Shown here: in pieces, positions 25,928-35,291 of the stretch | How positions within the stretch are numbered: position 1 is the stretch's first letter | Layout: each line of letters opens with the position of its first letter | Source of the DNA: Anaerolineae bacterium UTCFX1 | GTDB lineage: Bacteria > Chloroflexota > Anaerolineae > Anaerolineales > Villigracilaceae | DNA length: 64,000 nt | Direction of reading: 5' to 3' | Assembly: GCA_002050275.1 (NCBI GenBank) | Contig: MWTB01000002.1 | Location: forward strand, 351,176-415,175 | Program-made: the position numbers and the translations under genes | The notes under the pieces: model-generated | The model's input: only the letters and a program-made list of their open reading frames with translations | Told to the model about the DNA's origin: nothing | Database searches by the model: none

Positions 25928-27655
25928 CTACTTCCTTTCTCTGCGAGCGGAATCGGGGTTTTCATCCGCCGTCTGAAGTTGAATCAGCACTTCCGAGCCG
26001 CCCAGCGCTTGGCTTAGTTCTTCGGCGGCGACGCGCAAGATCGAATCGAATTGCGTGGACGAGCCGATTTTACCGGTGATCTCTGAAGTTAAACGTTCGA
26101 CTGCGGCGCGTCTTTGCGTTGTTTCGAGCAAGGTTGCCGCTTCCAACGCGAGTGAAAGGCGTTCGGCGGCAGCCTTTGCAATGTCCGCTTCGTCCGAAGT
26201 CCAGGCGTGGTCGGCGTTTAGATTAAGGCGCACAACTCCGACGACGCTTCCTCCGATACGGATCGGGATTGCAAGATTCGATCCGCTGTCGGGCGGCTCA
26301 GCCGATTGCACGCTATCCGTTAGCGCGGAGAAAAGCGCAACGTCTACGGGTTGGTTGGATTGTTTGATCGCGTCTCCTTCGGCGACGTAATTCCAAGCGC
26401 GCTCTCGCGGTTTTAGTATCTGCCATGCATCGCGCAGATATGTTCCAGCCGTCCTTTGCGCTTCTGAGATTAATTCTTGAGTCGATTCGTAGTAGCGGGC
26501 GTTTTGCACCGCCGTGGCGACCTGGTCTGCCAGCGTGAGCAAGACTTCCACATCTTCTTCGTTGAACGCGTTGGCGTCCAGGCTTTGGATGTCGAGTACG
26601 CCGATGACTAGTCCAGCGGATATGAGCGGCAGGGCGATTTCCGAATGCGTGTCGGGAAGGTCGGGGTTATTGAAGAAGACTGCGTCTTTTCCCACGTCGA
26701 GCGCGATGCGAGCTTCGGCGGCGACGGCGACGTAGCCGACGATGCCGGTTTGTCCGACGCGTAATTTGTGGTTGCGCGCCAGCATTTGCTTACCGCCGTC
26801 GCTGTTGGCGGCGCGGAGTTCCGCGTATTCGCGATTGTCGTCTATCAAGAAAATGCCCGTATGATAGAACCCGAACTTTTCGCTGATGACGTTTACAAGC
26901 TGAGAGATGAGATCTTCCAAATTTTGATTAGCGGCGGCGGCTTTAGCCACTTGAGCGATCGCTTCGAATTGTCGCGCGCGGCGCTGAAAGCGGAGATTCG
27001 CTTGCTCCAATTCCTCGGTCCGGGCGACAACGCGCTTTTCCAAGGTCTGATTGAGGCTGTGCAACGATTCGTTAGACGCGCTTAAGTTTTCTTCGCTTTT
27101 CTTCGCTCGAGTGAGTGCGTCTCCGAGAATGGTCGTGCTGAAATAGATCAGAAAAGTAATAGCGATGTATACGAAGCCGATATCTCTGGCGTAGTTGATT
27201 GGCGTGGAGAGGACTGGGCTGATAACGGCAGCGGTTTCGCTCCAGGCAAGCAGAAAGAACATCGGAACGCTTAGTAATGTGAGGAGACTGCCGGCGCCGC
27301 GCCCGATCACAATGCTCGCCAGCAAGCCTGTGATGATGTAGGCTGGGATCAGCGAATCTCTCACGCCGTCGCTGACGAACGATTCGAGACCGACAACGAT
27401 CCATAGCAGAATAACGCTAGTCCAGGCGCTGGCGGCGAGTTTTCCGCGTTTCAGCATAAAGAAAGCGATAAACAAGACGATGATCAGCGCCGATAGAATC
27501 GGCACGGTGTATGGATCGCCGGGGTTGACAATGTACAGAATCGTCGCTAGCGTGAGGAGCGCAATGGACACCCAGATAAAATTGCTGAGAAACTTTGCGC
27601 GAGAGTTGTCCTCTTCGGTCTCAAAGATGGGCGGGCTGAAGAATTTACGGATCAT
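25928..27655 (-). CDS. Membrane-anchored two-GAF receptor without kinase (array member 8)
   Basis: 575 residues. The N-terminal motif SPPIFETEEDNSRAKFLSN is followed by about six membrane helices (27-185), a coiled coil (190-240) with RVVARTEELEQANL, GAF1 (245-385) with GFYHTGIFLID, AANSDGG, RIALDVGKDAVFFNN and LPDTHSEIALPL, a shortened linker, a second GAF-like unit (about 430-510) and the C-terminal segment ERLTSEITGKI...LGGSEVLIQL. No enzymatic or DNA-binding output is visible. Its start overlaps the stop of the upstream array gene by 4 bp, and it lies 2 bp from the next one. Confidence 0.88.
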   Translation of the reverse strand: MIRKFFSPPIFETEEDNSRAKFLSNFIWVSIALLTLATILYIVNPGDPYTVPILSALIIVLFIAFFMLKRGKLAASAWTSVILLWIVVGLESFVSDGVRDSLIPAYIITGLLASIVIGRGAGSLLTLLSVPMFFLLAWSETAAVISPVLSTPINYARDIGFVYIAITFLIYFSTTILGDALTRAKKSEENLSASNESLHSLNQTLEKRVVARTEELEQANLRFQRRARQFEAIAQVAKAAAANQNLEDLISQLVNVISEKFGFYHTGIFLIDDNREYAELRAANSDGGKQMLARNHKLRVGQTGIVGYVAVAAEARIALDVGKDAVFFNNPDLPDTHSEIALPLISAGLVIGVLDIQSLDANAFNEEDVEVLLTLADQVATAVQNARYYESTQELISEAQRTAGTYLRDAWQILKPRERAWNYVAEGDAIKQSNQPVDVALFSALTDSVQSAEPPDSGSNLAIPIRIGGSVVGVVRLNLNADHAWTSDEADIAKAAAERLSLALEAATLLETTQRRAAVERLTSEITGKIGSSTQFDSILRVAAEELSQALGGSEVLIQLQTADENPDSARRERK

Positions 27656-30171
27656 TCCGTTTCCTGACCTTCCTTGAATTGGATCGTTACTTTGGCGCCG
27701 GGTAGAGAACGGCTTAGTTCGAGCGCCGCAGTCTTGATTAGCTCTTCAGCGGTGTTCTTAGCGCTGATCTTGGATGCGATCTCGCCAATCACTCGTTCTT
27801 TTGCCGCGCGCTTCTGACTTTCCTCGAGGAAGCGCGCATTCTCAAGCGCGAATGCGGCGCGCTCGACGATCGCGTTGACGATGTCCATTTCGTCTTGGTC
27901 CCAGCGGCGATTGCCTACTGCGCGAACATCCACCGAACCGATAACCTCATCGCGCAGCTTGAGCGGAATTGAGATGGAAGACTCGCGCGGCCCGAGAGCC
28001 GTTTCGCGTCTCGCTTCTGTATCGTCTGCTTTTCCCTTTGCGTACAAGATTGTTGAGCGCGCGCCTGAATGGCGAATGCCGAGGAGTTTTCTTTTCGCGA
28101 ACTCGCTCCATCCTGCTCGAGTGAGTTGGCGCGAGAGGGTCTCCGATTCGGCGAGCGCTTTTCTAGTCTCTTCATATTGACTTGCATTCTGAATGGCGAG
28201 GCTCATTTGATCGGCGAGGATTTCAAGCGTGTTAATGTCTTGTTCGCCGAAAGCGCTCGGCGCTTTGCTTTGCACGTCGAGCGCGCCGATCACGCCGTTG
28301 CTGTCGCGCAAGGGTAGGGCGATCTCGGAACGCGTTTCGGGCAGGAAGGGGTTGTCGAAGAAGACGGCATCCCCGCCGACATCGAGAGCGACGCGGGCTT
28401 TTCCCGTCCCGGTTGCGTAACCAACGATACCGGTCTCCCCGACCTTGAGCCTGTGACGGTTTGCCAGCATTTTCTTTCCGCCTTCACTATTTGACGCGCT
28501 TAACACCGCGTATTCTTTGCGAGGATCGAGTAAGAAGATTCCAACATGATAGAAATTAAACTGCTTGCTGATGGCGTCGGCTACTTGCGGGAGCAACGCG
28601 CCCAGGTCTCGCGTGGAGCCGACCGCGTGCGCCACTCTGGCGATCGTTTCTAACTGAGCGGCGCGCTGCTGGCTTTGTTCGTTAGCGAGCGTCAACTCGG
28701 AGGTGCGTTCCGCGACACGCTGTTCGAGGTTGCCGAGCGTTTCGCGCAAGCGATTTGTCATTGTGTTGAAGGCGTTGGCAAGCGCGCCAATTTCGTCTTT
28801 TGAAGTCGCCGTCGCTTGCGCGGCTAAGTCTCCGGCGACGATTTGGTTGGCGGTTTCGGTCAGGCGAACGATCGGCGTGGCGATGCGTTCGCTGATGCGG
28901 AGGCTGATCGCGATCGCGGCTAATAGCAATGCCGTCAAAATGATCGTTGCGAGAAGCGTCGCCGATTGAATTTGAGCGGTTGTCTCGGCTTTCGAAGCGA
29001 TAAGCGCGCTTTGCATCTCAGCGACGGGAACGACCACGCCGATGCTGTATCCCGTTGTTTTAATCGGGGCGAACGCGAAATAGGTCTCGACTCCGTCAAC
29101 TGAGATTATGATTAAGCCATGTCCTCCAGCTGCCATGCGGTTGACGACGCGTCTTACATCCAGCGATCCTTTGCCAAAAACGGTGAGTTTATAATATTCA
29201 TCGGGGTTGATGGCTTGCGGATCGATTCCGAAGAGATCGAAGCCAGCCTGAGGCATGGAAATGATGCGCCCAGCGTCGTCGAGCATGAAAGCGTATCCGC
29301 TTTGTCCAACCTTGATCTGCTCGATTTGATCGGTGATGGTTGTGAGTTTCACGTCTGCCGCGACGATGCCTTGAAATAGGTCGCTATTGTATACAGGCGC
29401 GGCGATAGTTACGACCAAGCCTGCGCCGGTAGCGTCTATATAAGGAATTGCCCAGCGCGGCATTCTTGACGGGTTGTAAGACGGCGACGTAATTCTGAAA
29501 TACGGGCGTTCTGAAGGGTTGAAGCCGGGCGGCACAACGGCGGCGAGATTAATGTTGGGGTAATAGCGCGTGATCCCGCGCGTATCAATAGCGTATACGG
29601 CGAGGAGCTGCGGGTTGGCTTCGAGCGTGAATGGCGCGGAGAAATCCAGATAAGCCGAGGCGTTTAAGCCGTCAATCGTTTTAGCGTCAATCTCTATGTT
29701 CGGCGGAACATACGCCGATGAAGCATCTTGTGTCGAGTTTCCGTATTGTCCATCTTTCAATTGGGTGAGAGCGTTCTCTGCGTTCCAGTAACTGCCGACT
29801 CCGAGTTTTTCCTGCTCGGCGATTAACATGCTCCATTGCGCGGCAAGCTCTACAACGTTGTCTTCAACTTTTTCGAAGACGTGATCGGCTTTATCTGCTT
29901 CTAAGTTGATCGAAGCGGTCAGCTGTTCTTCCGTGAGATGGAGCGTGTTGGCTTCGAACCGATCTGAGAGCGAATTGATGATCTGAGTGGCGCTGCTGAA
30001 CGCGTAGAAAGCTAGAAATCCGACAGCGATGCCGCCGGTGAATAGAATACCGATAGCGACTCGCGCGCGCAGGCTTCTGGCATTTAAGCGTCGCGAGATG
30101 CGTAAGGCGGCGATTATAAGCGCGACGAGAACAAGAACGGCGGCGATCGCTTCAATTTGAAACCGACTCAT
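27652..30171 (-). CDS. Cache-HAMP-two-GAF receptor without kinase (array member 7)
   Basis: The largest membrane member, 839 residues. Two helices near the N-terminus (about 5-24 and 38-60) precede a roughly 330-residue extracytoplasmic region (62-395) with the pattern of a double Cache ligand-binding domain (ITRYYP, ERPYFR, GIVAADVKLTTI, GYAFMLDDAGRIIS). A third helix (about 400-422), HAMP (425-478), coiled coil with AERTSELTLANEQ, GAF1 (510-655; YHVGIFLLD, LPETRSEIALPL), GAF2 (about 690-785) and the C-terminal segment RVIGEIASKI...LPGAKVTIQF follow. A chemoreceptor-like input is joined to GAF domains, but no kinase or MCP signalling tip follows. It is coupled by 4-bp overlaps on both sides. 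Confidence 0.88.
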   Translation of the reverse strand: MSRFQIEAIAAVLVLVALIIAALRISRRLNARSLRARVAIGILFTGGIAVGFLAFYAFSSATQIINSLSDRFEANTLHLTEEQLTASINLEADKADHVFEKVEDNVVELAAQWSMLIAEQEKLGVGSYWNAENALTQLKDGQYGNSTQDASSAYVPPNIEIDAKTIDGLNASAYLDFSAPFTLEANPQLLAVYAIDTRGITRYYPNINLAAVVPPGFNPSERPYFRITSPSYNPSRMPRWAIPYIDATGAGLVVTIAAPVYNSDLFQGIVAADVKLTTITDQIEQIKVGQSGYAFMLDDAGRIISMPQAGFDLFGIDPQAINPDEYYKLTVFGKGSLDVRRVVNRMAAGGHGLIIISVDGVETYFAFAPIKTTGYSIGVVVPVAEMQSALIASKAETTAQIQSATLLATIILTALLLAAIAISLRISERIATPIVRLTETANQIVAGDLAAQATATSKDEIGALANAFNTMTNRLRETLGNLEQRVAERTSELTLANEQSQQRAAQLETIARVAHAVGSTRDLGALLPQVADAISKQFNFYHVGIFLLDPRKEYAVLSASNSEGGKKMLANRHRLKVGETGIVGYATGTGKARVALDVGGDAVFFDNPFLPETRSEIALPLRDSNGVIGALDVQSKAPSAFGEQDINTLEILADQMSLAIQNASQYEETRKALAESETLSRQLTRAGWSEFAKRKLLGIRHSGARSTILYAKGKADDTEARRETALGPRESSISIPLKLRDEVIGSVDVRAVGNRRWDQDEMDIVNAIVERAAFALENARFLEESQKRAAKERVIGEIASKISAKNTAEELIKTAALELSRSLPGAKVTIQFKEGQETE

Positions 30172-31874
30172 GTCGCATCCTTGTCGTTGAATCGAATCAG
30201 CACTTCAGAGCCGCCAAGCACGCGCTCTAATTCGGCGGCGGTCGCCTGCAGGATGTTTTCGATATTGGTCGAGCCGCTTACGCGGGTCGTCGCTTCGGCG
30301 ATCATACGCTCTTTTGCGGCGCGCCGCCGCGCGTCTTGGAACAAGCGCGCATTTTCCAGCGCGAAGGCGGCGCGTTCGGCTACCGATTCGATCAAGCCGA
30401 TCTCGTCCGCTTGCCAGGTTTTAGCGAGATCGCGCGCTTCCACTTGCAGCAAGCCGATGGTTTCTCCGCGCAATTTTACCGGCACTGTGATCTGTCCTTG
30501 CCGTTGATCGGTCGCGCCGCCGGCCGGCGCGGCGACTGACGTTCCCTTGTCCGGCTCCAACAATTCGATGCGACCGTCGTTATAACGAAAGCCGGGATAG
30601 TCCATTTGCTCGCTTATTCGTTGCCATTGCGTGCGGATAAATTCGTTATAGACTGTTTCCGCTTGGAAAGTCGCGGCGCGCGCTTCAGAGAGTAAGCGCA
30701 TATTTTCAAGCGCGACGGTCAATTGGTTAGCAAGCACGCCCAATGTGTGAAAATCGTCTTCAGAGAATGCATTCGGCTCGAGGCTTTGCGCGTCTAAAAC
30801 GCCGATAAGCTTGTCGTCTGAGAGCAGGGGCAGGGCGATCTCGGAGCGCGTTTTAGGCAGATCGGGGTTGTTGAAGAAAACCGCGTCGGCGCCAACGTCG
30901 AGAGCGATACGCGGTCTTTTAGTTTGCGCAACGAAACCGACGACGCCCGTGCCGAATGCGAGACGATGCCCGCGTTCGAGCATTTTCTGCCCGCCGGCGC
31001 TGTTTGCCGCCTGTAAGATCGCGTTTGTTTTACTTTGATCAACTAAAAAGACGCCCACATGATAGAAACCCAATCGTTCGCTAATGAGCTGCGATGCGAC
31101 GGAAAGAATCTCGTGCGAGTCTTTTAAGCGCGAGAGCGCTTGCGAAACATCGGCGATCGTTTCAAGTTGCGCCGCGCGGCGAGCGGTCGCTTCAGTGACG
31201 CGGCTTAATTCTTTTGTGCGTTCGTCTACGCGTTGTTCGAGTTGGGCGGTTAGCGTCTCAAGTTCACGATTTGCGTTCTCAGTCTGTTGCATGCGCATCC
31301 GTTCGATGCGGTCGCGGAATACTGTCACGCCGAATAGAAGTACGGAGAGGGAGAAGATCATCCCGGCGGTGCGGGGGATGCTCAAGTGTGAATCAGTCAG
31401 ATATCGCGGGTCGGCGTAGAAACCGAGGCTTGCCGCGGCGAAGGTGGCTAAAAGAGACAGGAGGATAAATCCGCGTTGCGGCAGGAAGGCGCTGGCGAAA
31501 ATCAGCGAGATCGGCACAGTGCTTGAAATGGCGGCGTCTACGCTGTTCGCAACGCCGAAGTAGATCATGACGTAAGCGACCGCCGTTTCGGCGAACGTGA
31601 AGAAATAAACGCCGACGAGGTAGTAAGGCGAGCGGCTTAATGCGTATGTGAGCAAACTGACAGCGAGGAAACTCACGCCGATTGATAATGGCACCGGCGA
31701 GACAAGAACCGCCAGAATCAATATAACTGTCATGGCAAGCGTCAGCGCGGCGAGCAGTTGCGCGCGCCTTTGTTCGCCGATCTCGTGTACCGAGGGATGC
31801 GGCTGCGTGAGATGCGCCCAGATTCGGGCGAGCAGGTTGGCAGGTTTTGCTTCCATAGGCGTATTCATTTTCAA
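30168..31874 (-). CDS. Membrane-anchored two-GAF receptor without kinase (array member 6)
   Basis: 568 residues with about six membrane helices (about 40-185) after a 35-residue cytoplasmic start that lacks the PPxFE motif of its relatives. A long coiled coil (190-230), GAF1 (235-380; FYHVGVFLVD, AANSAGG, RIALDVGADAVFFNN, LPKTRSEIALPL), a linker with EFIRTQWQRI, GAF2 (about 425-510) and the C-terminal segment RMIAEATTRV...LGGSEVLIRF complete it. No output domain is present. The stop codon overlaps the start of the downstream gene by 4 bp. Confidence 0.87.
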   Translation of the reverse strand: MKMNTPMEAKPANLLARIWAHLTQPHPSVHEIGEQRRAQLLAALTLAMTVILILAVLVSPVPLSIGVSFLAVSLLTYALSRSPYYLVGVYFFTFAETAVAYVMIYFGVANSVDAAISSTVPISLIFASAFLPQRGFILLSLLATFAAASLGFYADPRYLTDSHLSIPRTAGMIFSLSVLLFGVTVFRDRIERMRMQQTENANRELETLTAQLEQRVDERTKELSRVTEATARRAAQLETIADVSQALSRLKDSHEILSVASQLISERLGFYHVGVFLVDQSKTNAILQAANSAGGQKMLERGHRLAFGTGVVGFVAQTKRPRIALDVGADAVFFNNPDLPKTRSEIALPLLSDDKLIGVLDAQSLEPNAFSEDDFHTLGVLANQLTVALENMRLLSEARAATFQAETVYNEFIRTQWQRISEQMDYPGFRYNDGRIELLEPDKGTSVAAPAGGATDQRQGQITVPVKLRGETIGLLQVEARDLAKTWQADEIGLIESVAERAAFALENARLFQDARRRAAKERMIAEATTRVSGSTNIENILQATAAELERVLGGSEVLIRFNDKDAT

Positions 31875-31880
31875 CTCCGG

Positions 31881-33575
31881 CTACGAGCCGTCCTCCCAAC
31901 GTGCGTGATCGCTTGCGGCGTTAGCGCTAGGGTCAACGAGGCGAAATGCGACGGTCGTATCGCGAAAGAACCGTCCAAGTTCCTCAACGGTATCGCGTAA
32001 GATCGAATCCATTTGAAAAGAGGCGCTGAGTTTGGCGGACACTTCCGAAAGAAAGGTTTCGTGTTGCGCGCGTTTTTGCGCGTCGTCAAGCAGGCGCGCG
32101 CCTTCCAGCGCGATGGCGACGCGCTCGGCGGTCGCTTTTGCCATGACGATCTCGTCTTCAGTCCAGCGACGCGACGCATCGGTTGGGTTAAGTTTGAGAT
32201 TCCCGATCGTTTGTCCGCGTAAAACGACAGGAACGGAGAGCGGTCGTTCGGCGGCGGGAAATTGTGTTTTCTCGTAAATCGGCTCGGGCTTAACGCCGTC
32301 GTAGCGATAGCCCTTCCTTTTTCGCGACTCTTCCGATTCGCGCCAAACTTGATTGGTGAGCTGGTTCGAGACGAGCTCGGCTTTTTGCAGCGCGTCTTGC
32401 AGTTGTTCGACGGCGCGCGCGTTTTGAATAGCGATCGCCGCTTGATCGGCGAGAACTTGCAGCGTGGAGAAGTCTTCACGGGCGAAATCTTTCGCTCGTT
32501 CGGATTGGATATCGAGCGCTCCGATCGCGCGTTCTTGAACCTTAAGCGGTAGAACGAGTCGAGAGCGGGAGTTTGGCAGGCTGTCAGGCGAATCTAGGCT
32601 GATTATCTCCGCTTCGGTCTGAATCGCGCGCGCGGTTCCACGGCTGACGACAAAACCGATGAGGTTGTTGGGAGTGACTGCAACGCGGCTTTTATTGCGC
32701 ATTAACTGCAAGCCTTCCTCGCTGCTAGCCGCGCTCAATAGAGCGTTTTGACCATTTTCGTCGAGCAGATATACGCCGACATGCGAATACCCCAACCGGC
32801 TGCCGATGGCGGTTGCAATGAGCGGAAGTATGCGTTCGGTCTCCTGCGTTAATGTAATCGTCCTTGAAATGTTGGCGACTGCGTCAATTCTTTCTGCGCG
32901 TTGCCGCAATTGTTCGTTCGCCGCCTGTAGCGCGCTTTGATTTTCTTCCAGCCTCAAACGAGCGGCGCTCACGCTGCGATTTGATTCCTCAAGTTCTTTT
33001 GTGCTTGCGCGCGATTCGCTGAGGGCGCTGCTCAGACCGTTGGCAAAGACGAAAAGCAAGGCGGCGAAAAGACCGAACAGAACCGATAGGCTTATGGCTT
33101 CGGAGAAGGAAGCGCCTGCGATGGAAGCCGCTTTCGCATACGTTATGCCGAAGCCCGCCAGGATTGTCAATGCGGATACGCTGATCGCTTGCCGCCAGCC
33201 GAGGAGCAACGTGACCGCCGTTATGATCACGAAGTTGGCTGTAAATGCGCTGTCGCTCACGCCTGAGCCTAAATAGGCGGTGATATTTGCCGCTAGCCAA
33301 GTGGCGGCGATGAGTAAATATCCAGCCGCGGCTACGCGTCCGCTCTTTGATGCGCCCCACACGAAAGCGTTCAAAAAGAATAGGATGAGGAGCGCTGTAT
33401 TAAAGGAATTGCCTATGGTTGCGGTGACGAGTCTCAGCCTTGTTAAAATGATGAGAAAGGGGATGACGACCATAACGGCGAGCGTAAACCAATGAATGTA
33501 TAACGCGGAGCGCGTTTTATCTTCGTCGCCTTCAAACGTTGGCGGGGCGAGAAAGCGCCTTAATGAATTCCACAT
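31881..33575 (-). CDS. Membrane-anchored two-GAF receptor without kinase (array member 5)
   Basis: The frame runs back to 34004, but the upstream 143 residues are low-complexity, Ser/Arg-rich and overlap the preceding gene. The ATG at 33575 gives a product of 564 residues that begins MWNSLRRFLAPPTFEGDEDKTRS, matching the N-terminal motif of its paralogues. About six membrane helices, a coiled coil, GAF1 (YSHVGVYLLDENGQNALLSAASSEEG, with a diverged IQTEAEIISLDSPDSLPNSRSR region), a linker with NQVWRESEESRK, GAF2 and the C-terminal segment FLSEVSAKL follow. GAF1 is the most diverged of the set, lacking the usual IALDVGxDAxFFxN block, so its ligand or signal may differ. Confidence 0.86.
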   Translation of the reverse strand: MWNSLRRFLAPPTFEGDEDKTRSALYIHWFTLAVMVVIPFLIILTRLRLVTATIGNSFNTALLILFFLNAFVWGASKSGRVAAAGYLLIAATWLAANITAYLGSGVSDSAFTANFVIITAVTLLLGWRQAISVSALTILAGFGITYAKAASIAGASFSEAISLSVLFGLFAALLFVFANGLSSALSESRASTKELEESNRSVSAARLRLEENQSALQAANEQLRQRAERIDAVANISRTITLTQETERILPLIATAIGSRLGYSHVGVYLLDENGQNALLSAASSEEGLQLMRNKSRVAVTPNNLIGFVVSRGTARAIQTEAEIISLDSPDSLPNSRSRLVLPLKVQERAIGALDIQSERAKDFAREDFSTLQVLADQAAIAIQNARAVEQLQDALQKAELVSNQLTNQVWRESEESRKRKGYRYDGVKPEPIYEKTQFPAAERPLSVPVVLRGQTIGNLKLNPTDASRRWTEDEIVMAKATAERVAIALEGARLLDDAQKRAQHETFLSEVSAKLSASFQMDSILRDTVEELGRFFRDTTVAFRLVDPSANAASDHARWEDGS

Positions 33576-33582
33576 AAACTGC

Positions 33583-35289
33583 CTACTCTTCCTCGGTTTC
33601 AAGTTCGATAAGAATTTCGGAATTTCCGAGTTTACGGCCCAATTCTTCGACCGCCGCTTGCAAAATAGAGTTGCGCTCATTAATCGCGCCGACTCGCCCG
33701 GAAATTTCGCCGATCGCCTGTTCGCGCGCGACGCGGCGTTGCGCGCTCTCGACCAGGCGTGCGTTTTCGAGAGCAAAAGCGGCACGATCGGCGGCGGCTT
33801 CGAGTAGGGCGATCTCGTTGTCGGTCCATTGATGCGCTTCTTGTTTTGATCTGACGTCGAGGACGCCGATGACTTGTCCGCGAAGTTTGATCGGAATGGA
33901 CATGCCGGCAGATTCAGTTTCAAGCGATAACTGCCCGGTATGCGCGGTGCGTTTGACGCGCCGCGGTTGTTTGCCTCCGACCAGAGGCGAGACTTGCTTG
34001 CCATCGAAAATAAAGCCGTTCTGTTTGATCTGGTTGCTGTAACGCGCCCATTCTTGTTTAACGTATTTGCCTATGATCTCGCGTGATTCCGTTAAGGCGC
34101 GGTCGGTTTCGCTGAGCAGGCGGGCGTTCTCGATCGCGACAGCGATTTGGTCGGCGAGGATCGCGAACGTTTCAATATTGTCTTGCGAGAAGGCGTTCGT
34201 ATCTACGCTTTGAACGTCGAGCGCGCCGATCGTGCGGTTGCTTGTTCGAAGGGGGACGACGATTTCGGAACGGGTGTTCGGGAGATCGGGGTTGTCGAAA
34301 TAAATTGGCGCTTCTCCTACGTCTGATGCAATTCGGGGACGTTCGAGAAGTATCGCATAGCCAACCATGCTGTTTGTATCGAGAGCCAATTGGTGGCCCC
34401 GCTTGAGCATTTTTTGCCCCCCCTCGCTGTTGGCGGCGCGTAAGACGGCGTATTCGTTCGCTTCATCTAACAGGAAAATACCAGTATGATAGAAGCCGAA
34501 GCGATCGCTGACCAAATTAACGATCATGGGGAGCAGGTCGTCCAAGGCTTGCGCCGTCGCGATCGCGCTAGCGACGTTCGATACGGCGTGCAACTGTATT
34601 GCGCGCTTTTCGAGGTCGGCGGTGCGCTCTTGTACGCGAGTTTCAAGGGCTTGCCGCAGGTCAGCCAATTCTTTGTTAGACGCTTGCAAATTTTGGCGAT
34701 CAACAATAGAAGATTCCAGTCGCGAGCGCAAGTTAAGCGAGGAGAGATAAACGCCGAAACCTATAAAGATAAACACGATGGCGCTTAAGCCCCAACTTTG
34801 GAGCGGATTGGTGACCGGCGCGACGAACAGAGGAATCCAGCCGCGAGTATGCGCGAATGTGATCGCCAAGGTGTAAAGCATAATAAATACGGTCAGGCGA
34901 ATGATGGCAGGCGGGCTTAGGAAAATATTCGCAAATGCGATGATAATAAGCAACGCAAATAACGCGGGATAGTTCTCCAGCGGACTAACGGTATAAATGC
35001 CGAGAATTGCAAGGCTGAAGTTGCCCAGGAAAATATACCACGCTATATTAATGCGCTTGCTATGCAAAAACGCTAATGTCGCAACGTTGATAAGAAGGGC
35101 TGGCAGAAAAAACGCTATAAGGGTTGACGCGCTGGTAAATTTGAACGCTAACAGAGTCAGCGGCAACCCAACGATGTCTGCGACGATCAGAAACGCCAAA
35201 ATGGAATTCAGCAATCTGGCAAGACGTGTTTTTTCTTCGTCGCCTTCGAACGTGGGAGGGGTGAGCCACTTTGTAAAAAATGCCCGCAT
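33583..35289 (-). CDS. Membrane-anchored two-GAF receptor without kinase (array member 4)
   Basis: 568 residues beginning MRAFFTKWLTPPTFEGDEEKTRLARLLN, the clearest copy of the array's N-terminal motif. Five or six membrane helices (28-190), a coiled coil with QERTADLEKRAIQL, GAF1 (235-385; GFYHTGIFLLD, AANSEGG, RIASDVGEAPIYFDN, LPNTRSEIVVPL), a linker with KYVKQEWARYSNQI, GAF2 (about 425-515) and the C-terminal segment QAIGEISGRV...LGNSEILIEL follow. No output domain is visible. It is separated by 2 bp from the upstream gene and by 7 bp from the downstream one. Confidence 0.88.
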   Translation of the reverse strand: MRAFFTKWLTPPTFEGDEEKTRLARLLNSILAFLIVADIVGLPLTLLAFKFTSASTLIAFFLPALLINVATLAFLHSKRINIAWYIFLGNFSLAILGIYTVSPLENYPALFALLIIIAFANIFLSPPAIIRLTVFIMLYTLAITFAHTRGWIPLFVAPVTNPLQSWGLSAIVFIFIGFGVYLSSLNLRSRLESSIVDRQNLQASNKELADLRQALETRVQERTADLEKRAIQLHAVSNVASAIATAQALDDLLPMIVNLVSDRFGFYHTGIFLLDEANEYAVLRAANSEGGQKMLKRGHQLALDTNSMVGYAILLERPRIASDVGEAPIYFDNPDLPNTRSEIVVPLRTSNRTIGALDVQSVDTNAFSQDNIETFAILADQIAVAIENARLLSETDRALTESREIIGKYVKQEWARYSNQIKQNGFIFDGKQVSPLVGGKQPRRVKRTAHTGQLSLETESAGMSIPIKLRGQVIGVLDVRSKQEAHQWTDNEIALLEAAADRAAFALENARLVESAQRRVAREQAIGEISGRVGAINERNSILQAAVEELGRKLGNSEILIELETEEE

Positions 35290-35291
35290 GG

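Noticed and set aside
33576-34004. N-terminal extension of the receptor gene at 31881 to 34004
   Set aside because: The extra 143 residues are Ser/Arg-rich, match no family and lie antisense-free but out of frame over the preceding receptor gene. The ATG at 33575 starts the motif shared with paralogues.
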